A stretch of DNA of 50,859 nt from CBDUMN01 sp965368335 (GTDB lineage: Bacteria; Pseudomonadota; Alphaproteobacteria; Rhodospirillales; JAPHRK01): the NCBI GenBank assembly GCA_965368335.1, contig CBDUMN010000015.1:1-50859 (forward strand). Reading direction: 5' to 3'. Under the pieces are notes generated by a model that did no database searches, was not told the DNA's origin, and was given only the letters and a program-made list of their open reading frames with translations. The translations under genes and the position numbers were made by a program. Positions 38,911 to 47,371 of this stretch are shown piece by piece (position 1 is the first letter of the stretch; every line of letters begins with the position of its first letter).

Positions 38911-40539
38911 CTAAACCAAGCGCGACTGCTTAATGGCGGCCGTGATGAACGAAGTAAACAACGGATGGGGATCGAAAGGCTTTGATTTCAGTTCTGGGTG
39001 GAACTGAACACCGACGAACCAGGGATGTCCAGGGAGCTCAACAATCTCGGGCAGCACGCCATCGGGCGACATGCCTGAGAAAACCAATCCGGCCTCTTCC
39101 AGCTTGCCCTTGAGCGACGCATTTACCTCGTAACGATGGCGGTGACGCTCGAAAATCACGTCCTTGCCATAGATTTCACGAACATGCGTGCCTTCCTTGA
39201 GATGGCATTCGTAAGCGCCCAAACGCATGGTCCCACCCATGTCGCTTTCTTCCGAGCGTTTTTCGACAATGCCGTCGCGTTCCCATTCGGTCATCAGGCC
39301 AACCACTTGCGTTTCGCATTCGCCAAACTCGGTCGAGCCAGCCCCTTTCATACCCGCCAGATGCCGCGCAGCCTCAACCACGGCCATCTGCATGCCGAGA
39401 CAGATGCCGAAATAAGGAACATTGCGCTCACGGGCAAATTTAGCCGCCGCAATTTTCCCTTCGACGCCCCGCTCACCGAAACCGCCGGGCACCAAAATGC
39501 CATGCACGTCTTCCAAGTGATGCAGCGCATCTTGTTCTTTCTCGAAAACCTCGGCATTAACCCATTTCAGGTTGACCTTGGCGTTATTGGCGATTCCACC
39601 ATGCCCGAGAGCTTCGGAAAGAGACTTATAGGCGTCGAGCAGTTCGGTATATTTGCCGACCACACCAATGGTCACCTCGCCTTCCGGACGAAGGACGCGC
39701 TCGGCAATGCCTTCCCACATGGAAAGATCGGGTTCGGGCGCGGCCAGTCCGAAATAATCGCAGATTTCCTTATCCATACCTTCCGCATGGAGCGCCATGG
39801 GCACCTGATAGATGGTCTCGGCGTCGAGCCCCGGCACAACACGGGTTTCCTTAACGTTACAGAACAGCGCAATCTTACGGCGCTCACCCGGTGGAATCGG
39901 CCGGTCGGCGCGGCATAGCAGCATATCGGGCTGAATACCGACATTCTGCAATTCCTTGACCGAATGCTGCGTCGGCTTGGTCTTGAGTTCACCGGCCGTC
40001 GGAATGTATGGAACCAAGGTCAGATGCAGGAACATGGTACGCGATGCGCCTAAATCGGTACGCATCTGGCGAATAGCCTCGAGAAACGGCAAGCTCTCGA
40101 TATCGCCGACCGTACCGCCGATTTCGCAGAGAATGAAGTCTTCCCCATCCACATCGGCCTGGGCGAATTCCTTAATCGCGTTGGTGACGTGAGGAATGAC
40201 CTGAATCGTCGCCCCCAGATAGTCGCCCCGTCTTTCTTTGGCGATCACTTCGGAATAAATCCGTCCGGTGGTCACGTTATCGCTCTGCTTGCCGGGCACC
40301 CCGGTAAAGCGCTCGTAGTGCCCGAGATCCAGGTCGGTCTCGGCACCGTCATCGGTCACGAAGACTTCTCCATGCTGATAGGGGCTCATGGTCCCAGGAT
40401 CGACGTTCAGATACGGATCGAGCTTACGCAACCGTACCTTAAAACCGCGCGCCTGAAGAAGAGCCGCCAGGGAAGCCGAAGCCAATCCCTTGCCGAGAGA
40501 AGAAACAACACCACCGGTAATGAAAATGAAACGCGTCAT
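38911..40539 (-). CDS. pyrG: CTP synthase
   Basis: Aminates UTP to CTP with glutamine. 542 residues; the N-terminal synthetase has FIFITGGVVSSLGKG and DPYLNVDPGTMSPYQHGEVFV (in part) and the C-terminal class I glutamine amidotransferase domain carries the nucleophile in GICLGMQ and the His-Glu in QFHPE. The ATG at 40539 matches the universal MTRFIFITGG start; a longer frame to 40590 is not supported. It is the first gene of the pyrG-kdsA-unknown-eno set. Confidence 0.97.
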   Translation of the reverse strand: MTRFIFITGGVVSSLGKGLASASLAALLQARGFKVRLRKLDPYLNVDPGTMSPYQHGEVFVTDDGAETDLDLGHYERFTGVPGKQSDNVTTGRIYSEVIAKERRGDYLGATIQVIPHVTNAIKEFAQADVDGEDFILCEIGGTVGDIESLPFLEAIRQMRTDLGASRTMFLHLTLVPYIPTAGELKTKPTQHSVKELQNVGIQPDMLLCRADRPIPPGERRKIALFCNVKETRVVPGLDAETIYQVPMALHAEGMDKEICDYFGLAAPEPDLSMWEGIAERVLRPEGEVTIGVVGKYTELLDAYKSLSEALGHGGIANNAKVNLKWVNAEVFEKEQDALHHLEDVHGILVPGGFGERGVEGKIAAAKFARERNVPYFGICLGMQMAVVEAARHLAGMKGAGSTEFGECETQVVGLMTEWERDGIVEKRSEESDMGGTMRLGAYECHLKEGTHVREIYGKDVIFERHRHRYEVNASLKGKLEEAGLVFSGMSPDGVLPEIVELPGHPWFVGVQFHPELKSKPFDPHPLFTSFITAAIKQSRLV

Positions 40540-40628
40540 GGACCCGAAAACTACAACGATTCGCCCTAAACCATTAAGCCCAAAAACCACCCAACATTAA
40601 AATTTCGTGGATAACTTTTTAGGCTCAC

Positions 40629-40657
40629 AAAAAAGCAGAGGCGGCATCACTGCCGCC
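40629..40657 (-). terminator. Terminator of secG
   Basis: GGCGGCA (40640-40646) and TGCCGCC (40651-40657) with a four-base loop are followed on the - strand by CTCTGC and six T residues (40629-40634), about 30 nt after the secG stop. Confidence 0.75.
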
Positions 40658-40689
40658 CCTGACAAAAACTTTAAAACCTCTTACCCATT

Positions 40690-41028
40690 CTACTTGGCGA
40701 TGGGAGCCGCCGGCTCGGCGGGTTTTGCCGGTTCCGAAGCCGGGGCCGTTGCCGCCGGCGCTTCCTGAGCCTGATCCAGCAGGTTGCCGCTGGAGCGCTG
40801 GCCGCTGGCCATCAGGCTCAACACGAGACTGGTGACCATAAAGGCGCCAGCCAGGATCGCCGTCGTGCGGGTCAGCATGTTGGCCGCCGAACGACCGGTC
40901 ATAAAACCGCCCATACCGCCGCCGCCGCCGCCCATGCCGAGCGCGCCGCCCTCGGAGCGCTGAAGCAGAACGACCACAATCATCGCCAAGGCAAGAAGAA
41001 GGTGAATAACGAGAATGACCGTCGTCAT
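40690..41028 (-). CDS. secG: Protein translocase subunit SecG
   Basis: Small channel subunit with SecY and SecE. The 112-residue protein has two membrane segments (about 3-22 and 56-75), the glycine-rich cytosolic loop ALGMGGGGGGMGGFMTGRS with SAANMLTRTTAILAGAF, and an Ala/Pro/Glu tail. Typical alphaproteobacterial place between tpiA and pyrG. Confidence 0.95.
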   Translation of the reverse strand: MTTVILVIHLLLALAMIVVVLLQRSEGGALGMGGGGGGMGGFMTGRSAANMLTRTTAILAGAFMVTSLVLSLMASGQRSSGNLLDQAQEAPAATAPASEPAKPAEPAAPIAK

Positions 41029-41056
41029 AGTAGATGCTTCCTAGAAAACGCCGACA

Positions 41057-41079
41057 GGCGCTCACTATAAAAGAGCGCC
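41057..41079 (-). other. Hairpin between tpiA and secG
   Basis: GGCGCTC (41057-41063) pairs with GAGCGCC (41073-41079). It lies in the leader of secG, about 30 nt before its start, with no T-tract. It could be a weak terminator of tpiA or just a leader structure. Confidence 0.35.
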
Positions 41080-41149
41080 GAAAACTGCCGACAAAATAAA
41101 TCCTGGGGGTGTTTAACCCGGTTGGCCTTCGATTTCTAGCGTTTTCTGC

Positions 41150-41908
41150 TCAACAGCAGGCGGCAATTCCCATGAAGTCCTCAACCTTAAGGCTGGCCCC
41201 ACCAATCAGACCGCCGTCTACATCGGGCAGAGCTAAAAGTTCCACCGCATTGGTCGGTTTCATAGAGCCTCCATAGAGCAGCCGAATACCGTCGGCTTCA
41301 TTTCCCACGATCTTGGCCAATTCGGCGCGGATCGCCGCATGGACTTCCTGAACCTCATCAGATGTCGGGGTCCGTCCCGTTCCAATCGCCCAGACCGGCT
41401 CATAGGCCAATACGGTATTGGCTGCCGTCGCACCAGCAGGTAAAGAGCCTCGCACCTGAGAGGTCACCACATCGAGCGTTTTACCCGCATCGCGTTCTGC
41501 TTCGGTTTCTCCGATACAAACCACAGCAGTCATTCCGTTAGACAGAACAGCTTCTGCCTTGGCTTTCACCTGTTCATCTGTTTCACCATGATCTGTCCGG
41601 CGTTCCGAATGACCGACAATAACGAAAGAACAGTCCGCATCCTTCAACATAGCCGCGCTGACATCGCCCGTATGCGCCCCTTTTTCCGCAGCGTGGCAAT
41701 CCTGCGCACCGAGCGCGATACCGCTATCGCCCAAAGCCCCGGACACAGCGCCAATCAAAACAAACGGCGGACAAACAAGCATGTCGTAAGAGGGATTCGC
41801 ATCGGCAGAAGCCTTTTCGGCCAAACCGGCAGCCAAGGCCGTCCCATCGGCGGTCAAGCCGTTCATCTTCCAGTTACCGGCAATCAGCGGGCGTCGCGTG
41901 GTCGTCAT
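41150..41908 (-). CDS. tpiA: Triose-phosphate isomerase
   Basis: Interconverts dihydroxyacetone phosphate and glyceraldehyde 3-phosphate. 252 residues with the active-site lysine in GNWKMNG, histidine in IVGHSERR and glutamate in YEPVWAIGTG, plus the phosphate loop LLYGGSMK. The ATG at 41908 is preferred (GAGGG 3-4 nt upstream); an ATG at 41926 has no ribosome site. Ends in Ala-Cys-Cys. Divergent from ppiD. Confidence 0.97.
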   Translation of the reverse strand: MTTTRRPLIAGNWKMNGLTADGTALAAGLAEKASADANPSYDMLVCPPFVLIGAVSGALGDSGIALGAQDCHAAEKGAHTGDVSAAMLKDADCSFVIVGHSERRTDHGETDEQVKAKAEAVLSNGMTAVVCIGETEAERDAGKTLDVVTSQVRGSLPAGATAANTVLAYEPVWAIGTGRTPTSDEVQEVHAAIRAELAKIVGNEADGIRLLYGGSMKPTNAVELLALPDVDGGLIGGASLKVEDFMGIAACC

Positions 41909-42017
41909 GGTCCCTCTTCCAAACATTTACGTGTAAAAATCCGGTCTTCTAGTAGCACAGGATAGCGCCGAACACACCACCCTTAGGAGGGGGTGTTGAG
42001 TTTCCGCAAAACCCTTG

Positions 42018-42046
42018 TTGCTCAAGCGGCTTTGCACTTCTATGAT
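42018..42046 (+). promoter_or_regulatory. Sigma-70-type promoter of ppiD-trpE
   Basis: TTGCTC (42018-42023) and TATGAT (42041-42046) have the ideal 17-bp spacer and lie about 85 nt before the ppiD start. The leader between them has no ORF. Confidence 0.6.
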
Positions 42047-42129
42047 GCCGCCCGTTTTCCCGGTTCTTCGGATAACCTTTCCGGGAAGACATTGGACCTT
42101 TTATTTTTATTACGCCTTCGGTTTTGATC

Positions 42130-44019
42130 ATGCTTGACGCTCTTCGCAAACGCTCCGGTTCCCTCGTCGTCAAATTAATGCTGGCGCTCCTCGTCTTAAG
42201 CTTCGCCGCCTGGGGGGTGGGAGACATGATCAACCGCGCCGCAGCCCCCGATGCAGCGGCCATGGTCGGTGAAACCACCATCACGCCCCAACAGCTACAG
42301 ATCGAATATCGCCGCGATATGAACCGCCTCCGTCAACAATTGGGCCCCGATTTCGGTCCCGAGCAGGCGCGCCAGTTTAAAGTGATGGATGCGGTGCTCG
42401 GCAGGATCATCAATTCCAAGCTGTTCGAGGAAAGCGCACGCAACATGGGCGTCGTTGTAAGCGACGAACAGGTACTGGCCGAAATCAAAGCGACCTCGGC
42501 ATTTGCAGGTATTACGAAAGAGTTCGACCGGGGAACCTTTCAGCAGGTCCTGGCCAACGCCGGCTTATCGGAAAACGAATACATCGCCATCGTTCGCGCC
42601 GACCTGAAGCGCCGCCCCCTGGTCAAGGGTATTGAGCACGGCATTTCAGTTCCCAACGATTTGTTTAAAAAAATCTACGCCTACCGCCAGGAAAAGCGTC
42701 AGGCCGACATGCTGTTGCTGGCTACCGAAGAAATGCCCGAACCGGCGGCCCCATCCGAGGAAGACCTAAAGGCGTTTTATAACGACAACGAGCCTCGTTT
42801 TACCGCGCCTGAATACCGCAAAGTGACCGTCGCCAGCCTCAACCTTGAAAGCCTCGCCAAAGGAGCTGAAATCAGTCAAGAGGCCATCGCCGAATCTTAC
42901 GAATCCCGCATCGAAGAGTTTAAAACAGCAGAAAAACGGGAAGTTCAGCAGATGGTCTTTGGCACCAAAGATGAGGCCAACGCGGCTCACCAACGCCTAT
43001 CCAACGGCGATGATTTCGCCAAGATCGCCAAGGAACTCCTCGATATGGATGAGGACAGCCTTTCGCTTGGCTTGATGACCCGCGACGAAATGCCTTCGGC
43101 CCTTGCCGAAGCGGCCTTTGCGATTCCGCAGGGCGGTTTCAGCGTTCCCGTCGAATCGCCGCTTGGCTGGCATGTCATTCGGGTCGCCAAGAAAGAACGC
43201 GCTCGTCAGCAAAGCCTTGAAGAAGCCACTGAAATCATCAAGAAGGATTTGGCCCGCGAATGGGCTCTTGAGACTTTGTTCCAGAAAAAAGGCCAGCTTG
43301 AAGACGAACTGGCCGGAGGGTCGACCATTCAAGAGACCGCGAACACGGTTGGCATGTCTCTCGTCACCATTCCCTCGACCGACGCCTCAGGCCAGGCCCC
43401 GGAAGGTAAAGCCGCAACGCAGGTTCCCGACATGGGCGAAGTCCTGAAAACAGCATTCTCCGTCGAACCCGGAATCGTTAGCCAAGCAATCGAAACGGCG
43501 ACCGATGGCATGTTCGTGCTTAAGGTCGAGGCAATCACGCCTCCCGCCCTGCGTCCTTTTGAAACGGTACGCGATCAGGCTCTGGAGGGTTGGAAACTCA
43601 AGACCCGCGCCGAAGCGGCCGAAGCCGAAGCCGAAGCGATTAAAGAGCGCTTAGCGAAAGGCGAAAAGATCGCCGATATCGCCAAGGAGAAGGAAATTCC
43701 GCTGGACACGCCGGAAGCTTTTCTACGCACCGGCGGCACGGGAACAGGCAATGCCCCACTCCCTCAGGCCTTGGTTCAATCGGTTTTTGACGGCAAAAAA
43801 GGCGAAGCCGTCGTCGCCCAAGCCCCAGACGGATATTATGTCGCCCTGGTAAAGGACATTATTGTCCCCACCATTGAGGAAAGCGACGTTGCCGTCATGC
43901 AGGCGAAAGGCGAACTCAAAAAGGTCGTCGCCAGCGATTTAATGATGCAACTGACCGCCGGGTTACGCGAAGAGTTTCCGGTTCGCATCAACCGTCAAGT
44001 CGTCAATTCGATCCAGTAG
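42130..44019 (+). CDS. ppiD: PpiD-like membrane-anchored periplasmic folding factor (parvulin family)
   Basis: A 629-residue bitopic chaperone at the Sec exit. After ALRKRSGSL comes one membrane segment at about 14-32, then a SurA-N-like helical region (about 45-160) with TITPQQLQIEYRRDMNRLRQQ (in part), and a parvulin/PPIC domain at about 265-355 with the segments LSLGLMTRDEMPSALAEAAF (in part) and SPLGWHVIRV. The chosen ATG 42130 gives the natural N-terminus; a TTG two codons earlier exists, and no strong ribosome site is visible for either. trpE starts 2 nt after its stop, the alphaproteobacterial ppiD-trpE arrangement. Confidence 0.92.
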   Translation: MLDALRKRSGSLVVKLMLALLVLSFAAWGVGDMINRAAAPDAAAMVGETTITPQQLQIEYRRDMNRLRQQLGPDFGPEQARQFKVMDAVLGRIINSKLFEESARNMGVVVSDEQVLAEIKATSAFAGITKEFDRGTFQQVLANAGLSENEYIAIVRADLKRRPLVKGIEHGISVPNDLFKKIYAYRQEKRQADMLLLATEEMPEPAAPSEEDLKAFYNDNEPRFTAPEYRKVTVASLNLESLAKGAEISQEAIAESYESRIEEFKTAEKREVQQMVFGTKDEANAAHQRLSNGDDFAKIAKELLDMDEDSLSLGLMTRDEMPSALAEAAFAIPQGGFSVPVESPLGWHVIRVAKKERARQQSLEEATEIIKKDLAREWALETLFQKKGQLEDELAGGSTIQETANTVGMSLVTIPSTDASGQAPEGKAATQVPDMGEVLKTAFSVEPGIVSQAIETATDGMFVLKVEAITPPALRPFETVRDQALEGWKLKTRAEAAEAEAEAIKERLAKGEKIADIAKEKEIPLDTPEAFLRTGGTGTGNAPLPQALVQSVFDGKKGEAVVAQAPDGYYVALVKDIIVPTIEESDVAVMQAKGELKKVVASDLMMQLTAGLREEFPVRINRQVVNSIQ

Positions 44020-44021
44020 CC

Positions 44022-45524
44022 ATGCAGACCCAACCGGATTTCGATAGTTTCAAGAAGGCCTATCAACAGGGTAAGGCCCAGGCCGTCTGGACCACTCTGG
44101 TGGCCGATCTTGAAACTCCGGTTTCGGCCATGCTTAAACTGGCAGACGGACGGCCCAACAGCTTCTTATTGGAGTCCGTCGAAGGCGGTTCCGTGCGCGG
44201 ACGCTACTCGCTAATTGGCCTCAAGCCCGATCTGATCTGGCGCTGTTTCGGCGATCAGGCCGAAGTCAACCGAAACGCCAGATTCGATCCGCATAGCTTT
44301 GAGCCCTGCACGGAGAAGACGCTGGATTCTTTGCGTAAGCTGAAGGCCGAGTCCGAGATCGATCTCCCCAACCACCTGCCCCCCATGCCCGCACTGGTCG
44401 GATATATGGGATACGACACGGTGCGTCTGGTTGAGAACATCCCTGAAAACAATCCCGACCCGCTGAATGTGCCCGACGGCATTTTCATGCGCCCGACCGT
44501 TGTCGCGGTATTCGACACCATCGAAGATCTCGTCACCGTCATTACGCCGGTGCGTCCCGAGGAAGGTTTGAACGCCGAGGCGGCTTATGAGCGGGCCAAC
44601 ATCCGGCTGGCCGATATCGCGACCGATCTGGGCCGCAGCCTGCCCTATCGCCGCGAAGCCCCGACAACCGGCGGTGAGGTTCCCGAGCCTGAATCCAATA
44701 TGACTCAGGCCGACTATCATCGGATTGTCGAAGCCGCCAAGGACTACATTTTTGCCGGCGACATCTTTCAGGTGGTGCTTTCCCAGCGTTTCACCATGCC
44801 GTTCAAGCTACCGCCTTTCGCCCTTTATCGAGCTTTAAGGCGCACCAACCCCTCGCCTTTCCTGTTTTTCCTCGATTTCGGCGAATTCTCTCTGGTCGGT
44901 TCCAGCCCGGAAATTCTGGTGCGGTTACGCGATGGCGAGGTAACCATCCGCCCCATCGCCGGAACGCGCCCACGCGGCAAGGATGCCGAAGGCGACAAAG
45001 AAATGGCCGAAGATCTGCTGGCCGATCCGAAAGAACTGGCAGAGCACCTGATGCTGCTCGACCTGGGTCGCAACGACGTAGGCCGGGTCGCCCAGATCGG
45101 CAGCGTGGAAGTGACCGACCAGATGATTGTCGAATACTATTCCCACGTCATGCATGTGGTTTCCAACGTGATTGGCAAGATTGACCCGAAATACGATGCC
45201 ATGGACGCCTTGATGGCCGGGTTCCCGGCTGGTACGGTCTCCGGCGCGCCGAAAGTTCGCGCCATGGAGATCATCGATGAGTTGGAAACTCTGCGCCGCA
45301 GCTTCTATGCGGGATGTATTGGATATTTCGGGGCGAATGGCGACATGGACACCTGCATTGCCCTGCGAACGGCGATGGTCAAAGATTCTACGCTGTATAT
45401 CCAAGCTGGAGCAGGCATCGTCGCCGATAGCGTACCCGAAAGCGAATACCAGGAGTGCCGCAACAAGGCGATGGCTCTGGTGCGCGCAGCCCAGGAGGCG
45501 GTTCGTTTCGCCTCCCAGGGTTAA
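44022..45524 (+). CDS. trpE: Anthranilate synthase component I
   Basis: Makes anthranilate from chorismate with ammonia supplied by TrpG. 500 residues; the N-terminal feedback region has LLESVEGG-type SFLLESVEGGSVRGRYS, and the chorismate domain has SPFLFFLDFGEFSLVGSSPE, the RPIAGTRPRG block, HLMLLDLGRNDVGR and GTVSGAPKVRAMEII. No attenuator or leader peptide is visible because the gene follows ppiD directly. Its normal partners trpG and trpD lie 4.4 kb away beyond the copper cassette. Confidence 0.97.
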   Translation: MQTQPDFDSFKKAYQQGKAQAVWTTLVADLETPVSAMLKLADGRPNSFLLESVEGGSVRGRYSLIGLKPDLIWRCFGDQAEVNRNARFDPHSFEPCTEKTLDSLRKLKAESEIDLPNHLPPMPALVGYMGYDTVRLVENIPENNPDPLNVPDGIFMRPTVVAVFDTIEDLVTVITPVRPEEGLNAEAAYERANIRLADIATDLGRSLPYRREAPTTGGEVPEPESNMTQADYHRIVEAAKDYIFAGDIFQVVLSQRFTMPFKLPPFALYRALRRTNPSPFLFFLDFGEFSLVGSSPEILVRLRDGEVTIRPIAGTRPRGKDAEGDKEMAEDLLADPKELAEHLMLLDLGRNDVGRVAQIGSVEVTDQMIVEYYSHVMHVVSNVIGKIDPKYDAMDALMAGFPAGTVSGAPKVRAMEIIDELETLRRSFYAGCIGYFGANGDMDTCIALRTAMVKDSTLYIQAGAGIVADSVPESEYQECRNKAMALVRAAQEAVRFASQG

Positions 45525-45527
45525 GCG

Positions 45528-45731
45528 TTAGGCCGCCCCTTTAAAATCGAAACCGGCATCTTCAACAGCCTGCTTAACGGCATTGTCGTCTTCAAGACCC
45601 TCAACCGTGACTTTCTTGCTTTCCAGGTCGACGGAGACAGAAACACCTGTAGCAAGACCTTCGATGGCCTTGGTTACAGAACCGGAGCAACCGCCGCAGG
45701 TCATGCCATCTACGAGATAAGTCTTAGCCAT
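45528..45731 (-). CDS. copZ: Copper chaperone (heavy-metal-associated domain)
   Basis: A 67-residue HMA-domain protein that carries Cu(I) to the exporter. The metal site is GMTCGGC with C12 and C15, and the rest has the beta-alpha-beta-beta-alpha-beta pattern (SVTKAIEGL, VSVSVDLESKKVTVEG, VKQAVEDAGFDF). Start ATG 45731 with AAGGA 4 nt upstream. It converges on trpE with a 3-nt gap, no terminator between. A CueR-type promoter sits 38 nt upstream. Confidence 0.93.
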   Translation of the reverse strand: MAKTYLVDGMTCGGCSGSVTKAIEGLATGVSVSVDLESKKVTVEGLEDDNAVKQAVEDAGFDFKGAA

Positions 45732-45768
45732 TCTTCCTTCACCCATTTCCTATTGTGTTGGTGAGCCT

Positions 45769-45799
45769 ATTTGAAACCTTCCAGGCGCTGGAAGGTCAA
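45769..45799 (-). promoter_or_regulatory. CueR-type promoter/operator of copZ
   Basis: On the - strand TTGACC (45794-45799) and TCAAAT (45769-45774) are separated by exactly 19 bp, the over-long spacer of MerR-family promoters. The spacer holds the perfect dyad ACCTTCCAG-N3-CTGGAAGGT (45776-45796), the CueR operator form. It lies just beyond the deacetylase stop at 45802. Confidence 0.88.
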
Positions 45800-45801
45800 G
45801 C

Positions 45802-46935
45802 CTATTCAGCCTGAGCCAATTGTATACTGCGCTTGATAATAGCGGTCAGAGGCGCAAGGACGACGCCCCGCTCCTCCATTTTCGGAATCCATCGGCTCAA
45901 AACGGCGATTGTGGCATCCTTAGGGTGCCCAATACCAATCGCCCAGCCGTTTTTTCGAGCGGTCCGTTCCAGTTGGCCCAGTTGTTCTTCAACGGCGGCT
46001 TCTTCGTTGATGTTATCAAGAAAGACGTTCCGTTCGGCAAAAGGCACCCCAGCTTCACTGGCAAGACGACCGCCGACCGTCCCCCCTGCCGTTCGGGAAT
46101 CGAGAAATAGCAGTCCCCGTTGTTTCAACTCGGCCATCACCACAGTCATGCCGTCAATATCAGCGGTAAAACGGCTCCCCATGTGGTTGTTGATCCCCAC
46201 GTAGCCTTTAAATTGGGAAAGCGCCCAGTCTATCCGTTCTTTGAGTTCCTCCGGTGCCATACCTGTTTTTAAAACGTTGGGGCCCGGGTCGGCGGCCTCG
46301 CTACTCGGCTCCATGGAAACATGGACCATCAACTCGTGCCCCACCGAGCGGGCGCGTGTCGTTATATCCTCAAGTTTTCTTGCATAAGGCAAAAACGCAA
46401 GAGTCAGGGGCGTCGGCAACGCTAGAACCTTTTCCGAACGCCTCCGGTCAATTCCGAGATCATCGATCACCAAAGCAACCATCGGAAGATCAACGGTAAC
46501 GGGGCTTTTGGCGGCAAAGCGTAACCAGTCGGGAGGCGTTTCCTCGATAATGGGAGGCGACGTAACTTGCGGGATGGGCGCCGGGATATAGATATCGCCT
46601 GGCAGAGCCTCTTCGTAAAGATGGCTCGGCGCTTCACTCTCCACGATCATCTGAGGCGGCGGCGGCTGATCCTGATACCAGGGTTCAGGCGCTTTCACCA
46701 CGGGAACGGGCAACGGCGCGGATTGTTTGATTGGAGGTTTGGGGTCGTCGGCGAACAAGCGGCCGACAAAATAGCCCCCCAACAAGGCGACGATAGCAAC
46801 GCCTGCAAAAAGAAGCTGCCGTTTAGGGTTGGGCTTATAGAGCGGGCCACCTTTTTTATTGGGAGGCGACGCCCCGTTTTTTTCGGCTTCAGACCGGCCT
46901 CCATAAAAAAGGGAACTGCTTTCTTTTCTATACAT
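45802..46935 (-). CDS. Divergent polysaccharide deacetylase family protein
   Basis: A predicted 377-residue envelope protein: a hydrophilic N-terminus of about 45 residues, one membrane segment near 46-65 (LLFAGVAIVALLGGYFVG), a Pro-rich linker, then a polysaccharide-deacetylase-like domain with MVALVIDDLGID, VHVSMEPSS, GINNHMGSRFT, and GIGHPKDATIAVL (His retained). Family members (DUF610/YibQ) act in the periplasm on unknown glycans. The ATG at 46935 is a best guess with only AAGA upstream; ATG 46983 (overlapping cueR by 17 nt) is possible. Either way the gene reads out of cueR, so it should be under the same promoter as copA. Confidence 0.82.
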   Translation of the reverse strand: MYRKESSSLFYGGRSEAEKNGASPPNKKGGPLYKPNPKRQLLFAGVAIVALLGGYFVGRLFADDPKPPIKQSAPLPVPVVKAPEPWYQDQPPPPQMIVESEAPSHLYEEALPGDIYIPAPIPQVTSPPIIEETPPDWLRFAAKSPVTVDLPMVALVIDDLGIDRRRSEKVLALPTPLTLAFLPYARKLEDITTRARSVGHELMVHVSMEPSSEAADPGPNVLKTGMAPEELKERIDWALSQFKGYVGINNHMGSRFTADIDGMTVVMAELKQRGLLFLDSRTAGGTVGGRLASEAGVPFAERNVFLDNINEEAAVEEQLGQLERTARKNGWAIGIGHPKDATIAVLSRWIPKMEERGVVLAPLTAIIKRSIQLAQAE

Positions 46936-46966
46936 CAGATTCTTAAAAAACCGGCAAGCGCGGCCC

Positions 46967-47368
46967 TCAGGCTTTCCCTCCATCACGCGCCAAGTCTTCC
47001 AAAATCGGACAATCGGGCCGGTCGTCGCCATGGCATTGGTGGATCAGTTGCATCAAGGTTTGGCGCACCGATTCCATTTCTTCTAATCGCTGCTCAATTT
47101 CGGCCACATGGCGTTTGGCGACCTCCCGGACATCGGCACTGGCTCGCTCCTTATCCTGCCAGAGCCCCAAAAGGTCTCGGATATCCTTGATGGTGAACCC
47201 GAGATTGCGCGACCGATGGATAAAACGCAGGGTTTGCAGGTCTTTATCGCGATAGTGACGGTAGCCGTTGGCCGCACGGGTTGGCTCCGGCATAAGGCCG
47301 ACACTTTCATAGTAGCGGATGGTTTTGGCCGAAATCCCGGAGAGCTTGGCCGCCTCACCGATATTCAT
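46967..47368 (-). CDS. cueR: Copper-responsive MerR-family regulator CueR
   Basis: Cu(I)-sensing activator of copper efflux genes. The 133-residue protein has the MerR winged helix (IGEAAKLSGISAKTIRYYESVGL), a dimerisation helix around 70-108, and the metal loop C112-HGDDRPD-C120, the same cysteine numbering and spacing as E. coli CueR. Start ATG 47368, 3 nt after the copA stop. Its expected targets, the copA and copZ promoters, are both in the window. Confidence 0.94.
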   Translation of the reverse strand: MNIGEAAKLSGISAKTIRYYESVGLMPEPTRAANGYRHYRDKDLQTLRFIHRSRNLGFTIKDIRDLLGLWQDKERASADVREVAKRHVAEIEQRLEEMESVRQTLMQLIHQCHGDDRPDCPILEDLARDGGKA

Positions 47369-47371
47369 GCC

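Noticed and set aside
40606..40614. DnaA-box-like TTATCCACG upstream of pyrG
   Set aside because: A single near-match without further boxes, AT-rich unwinding element or replication genes; not an origin.
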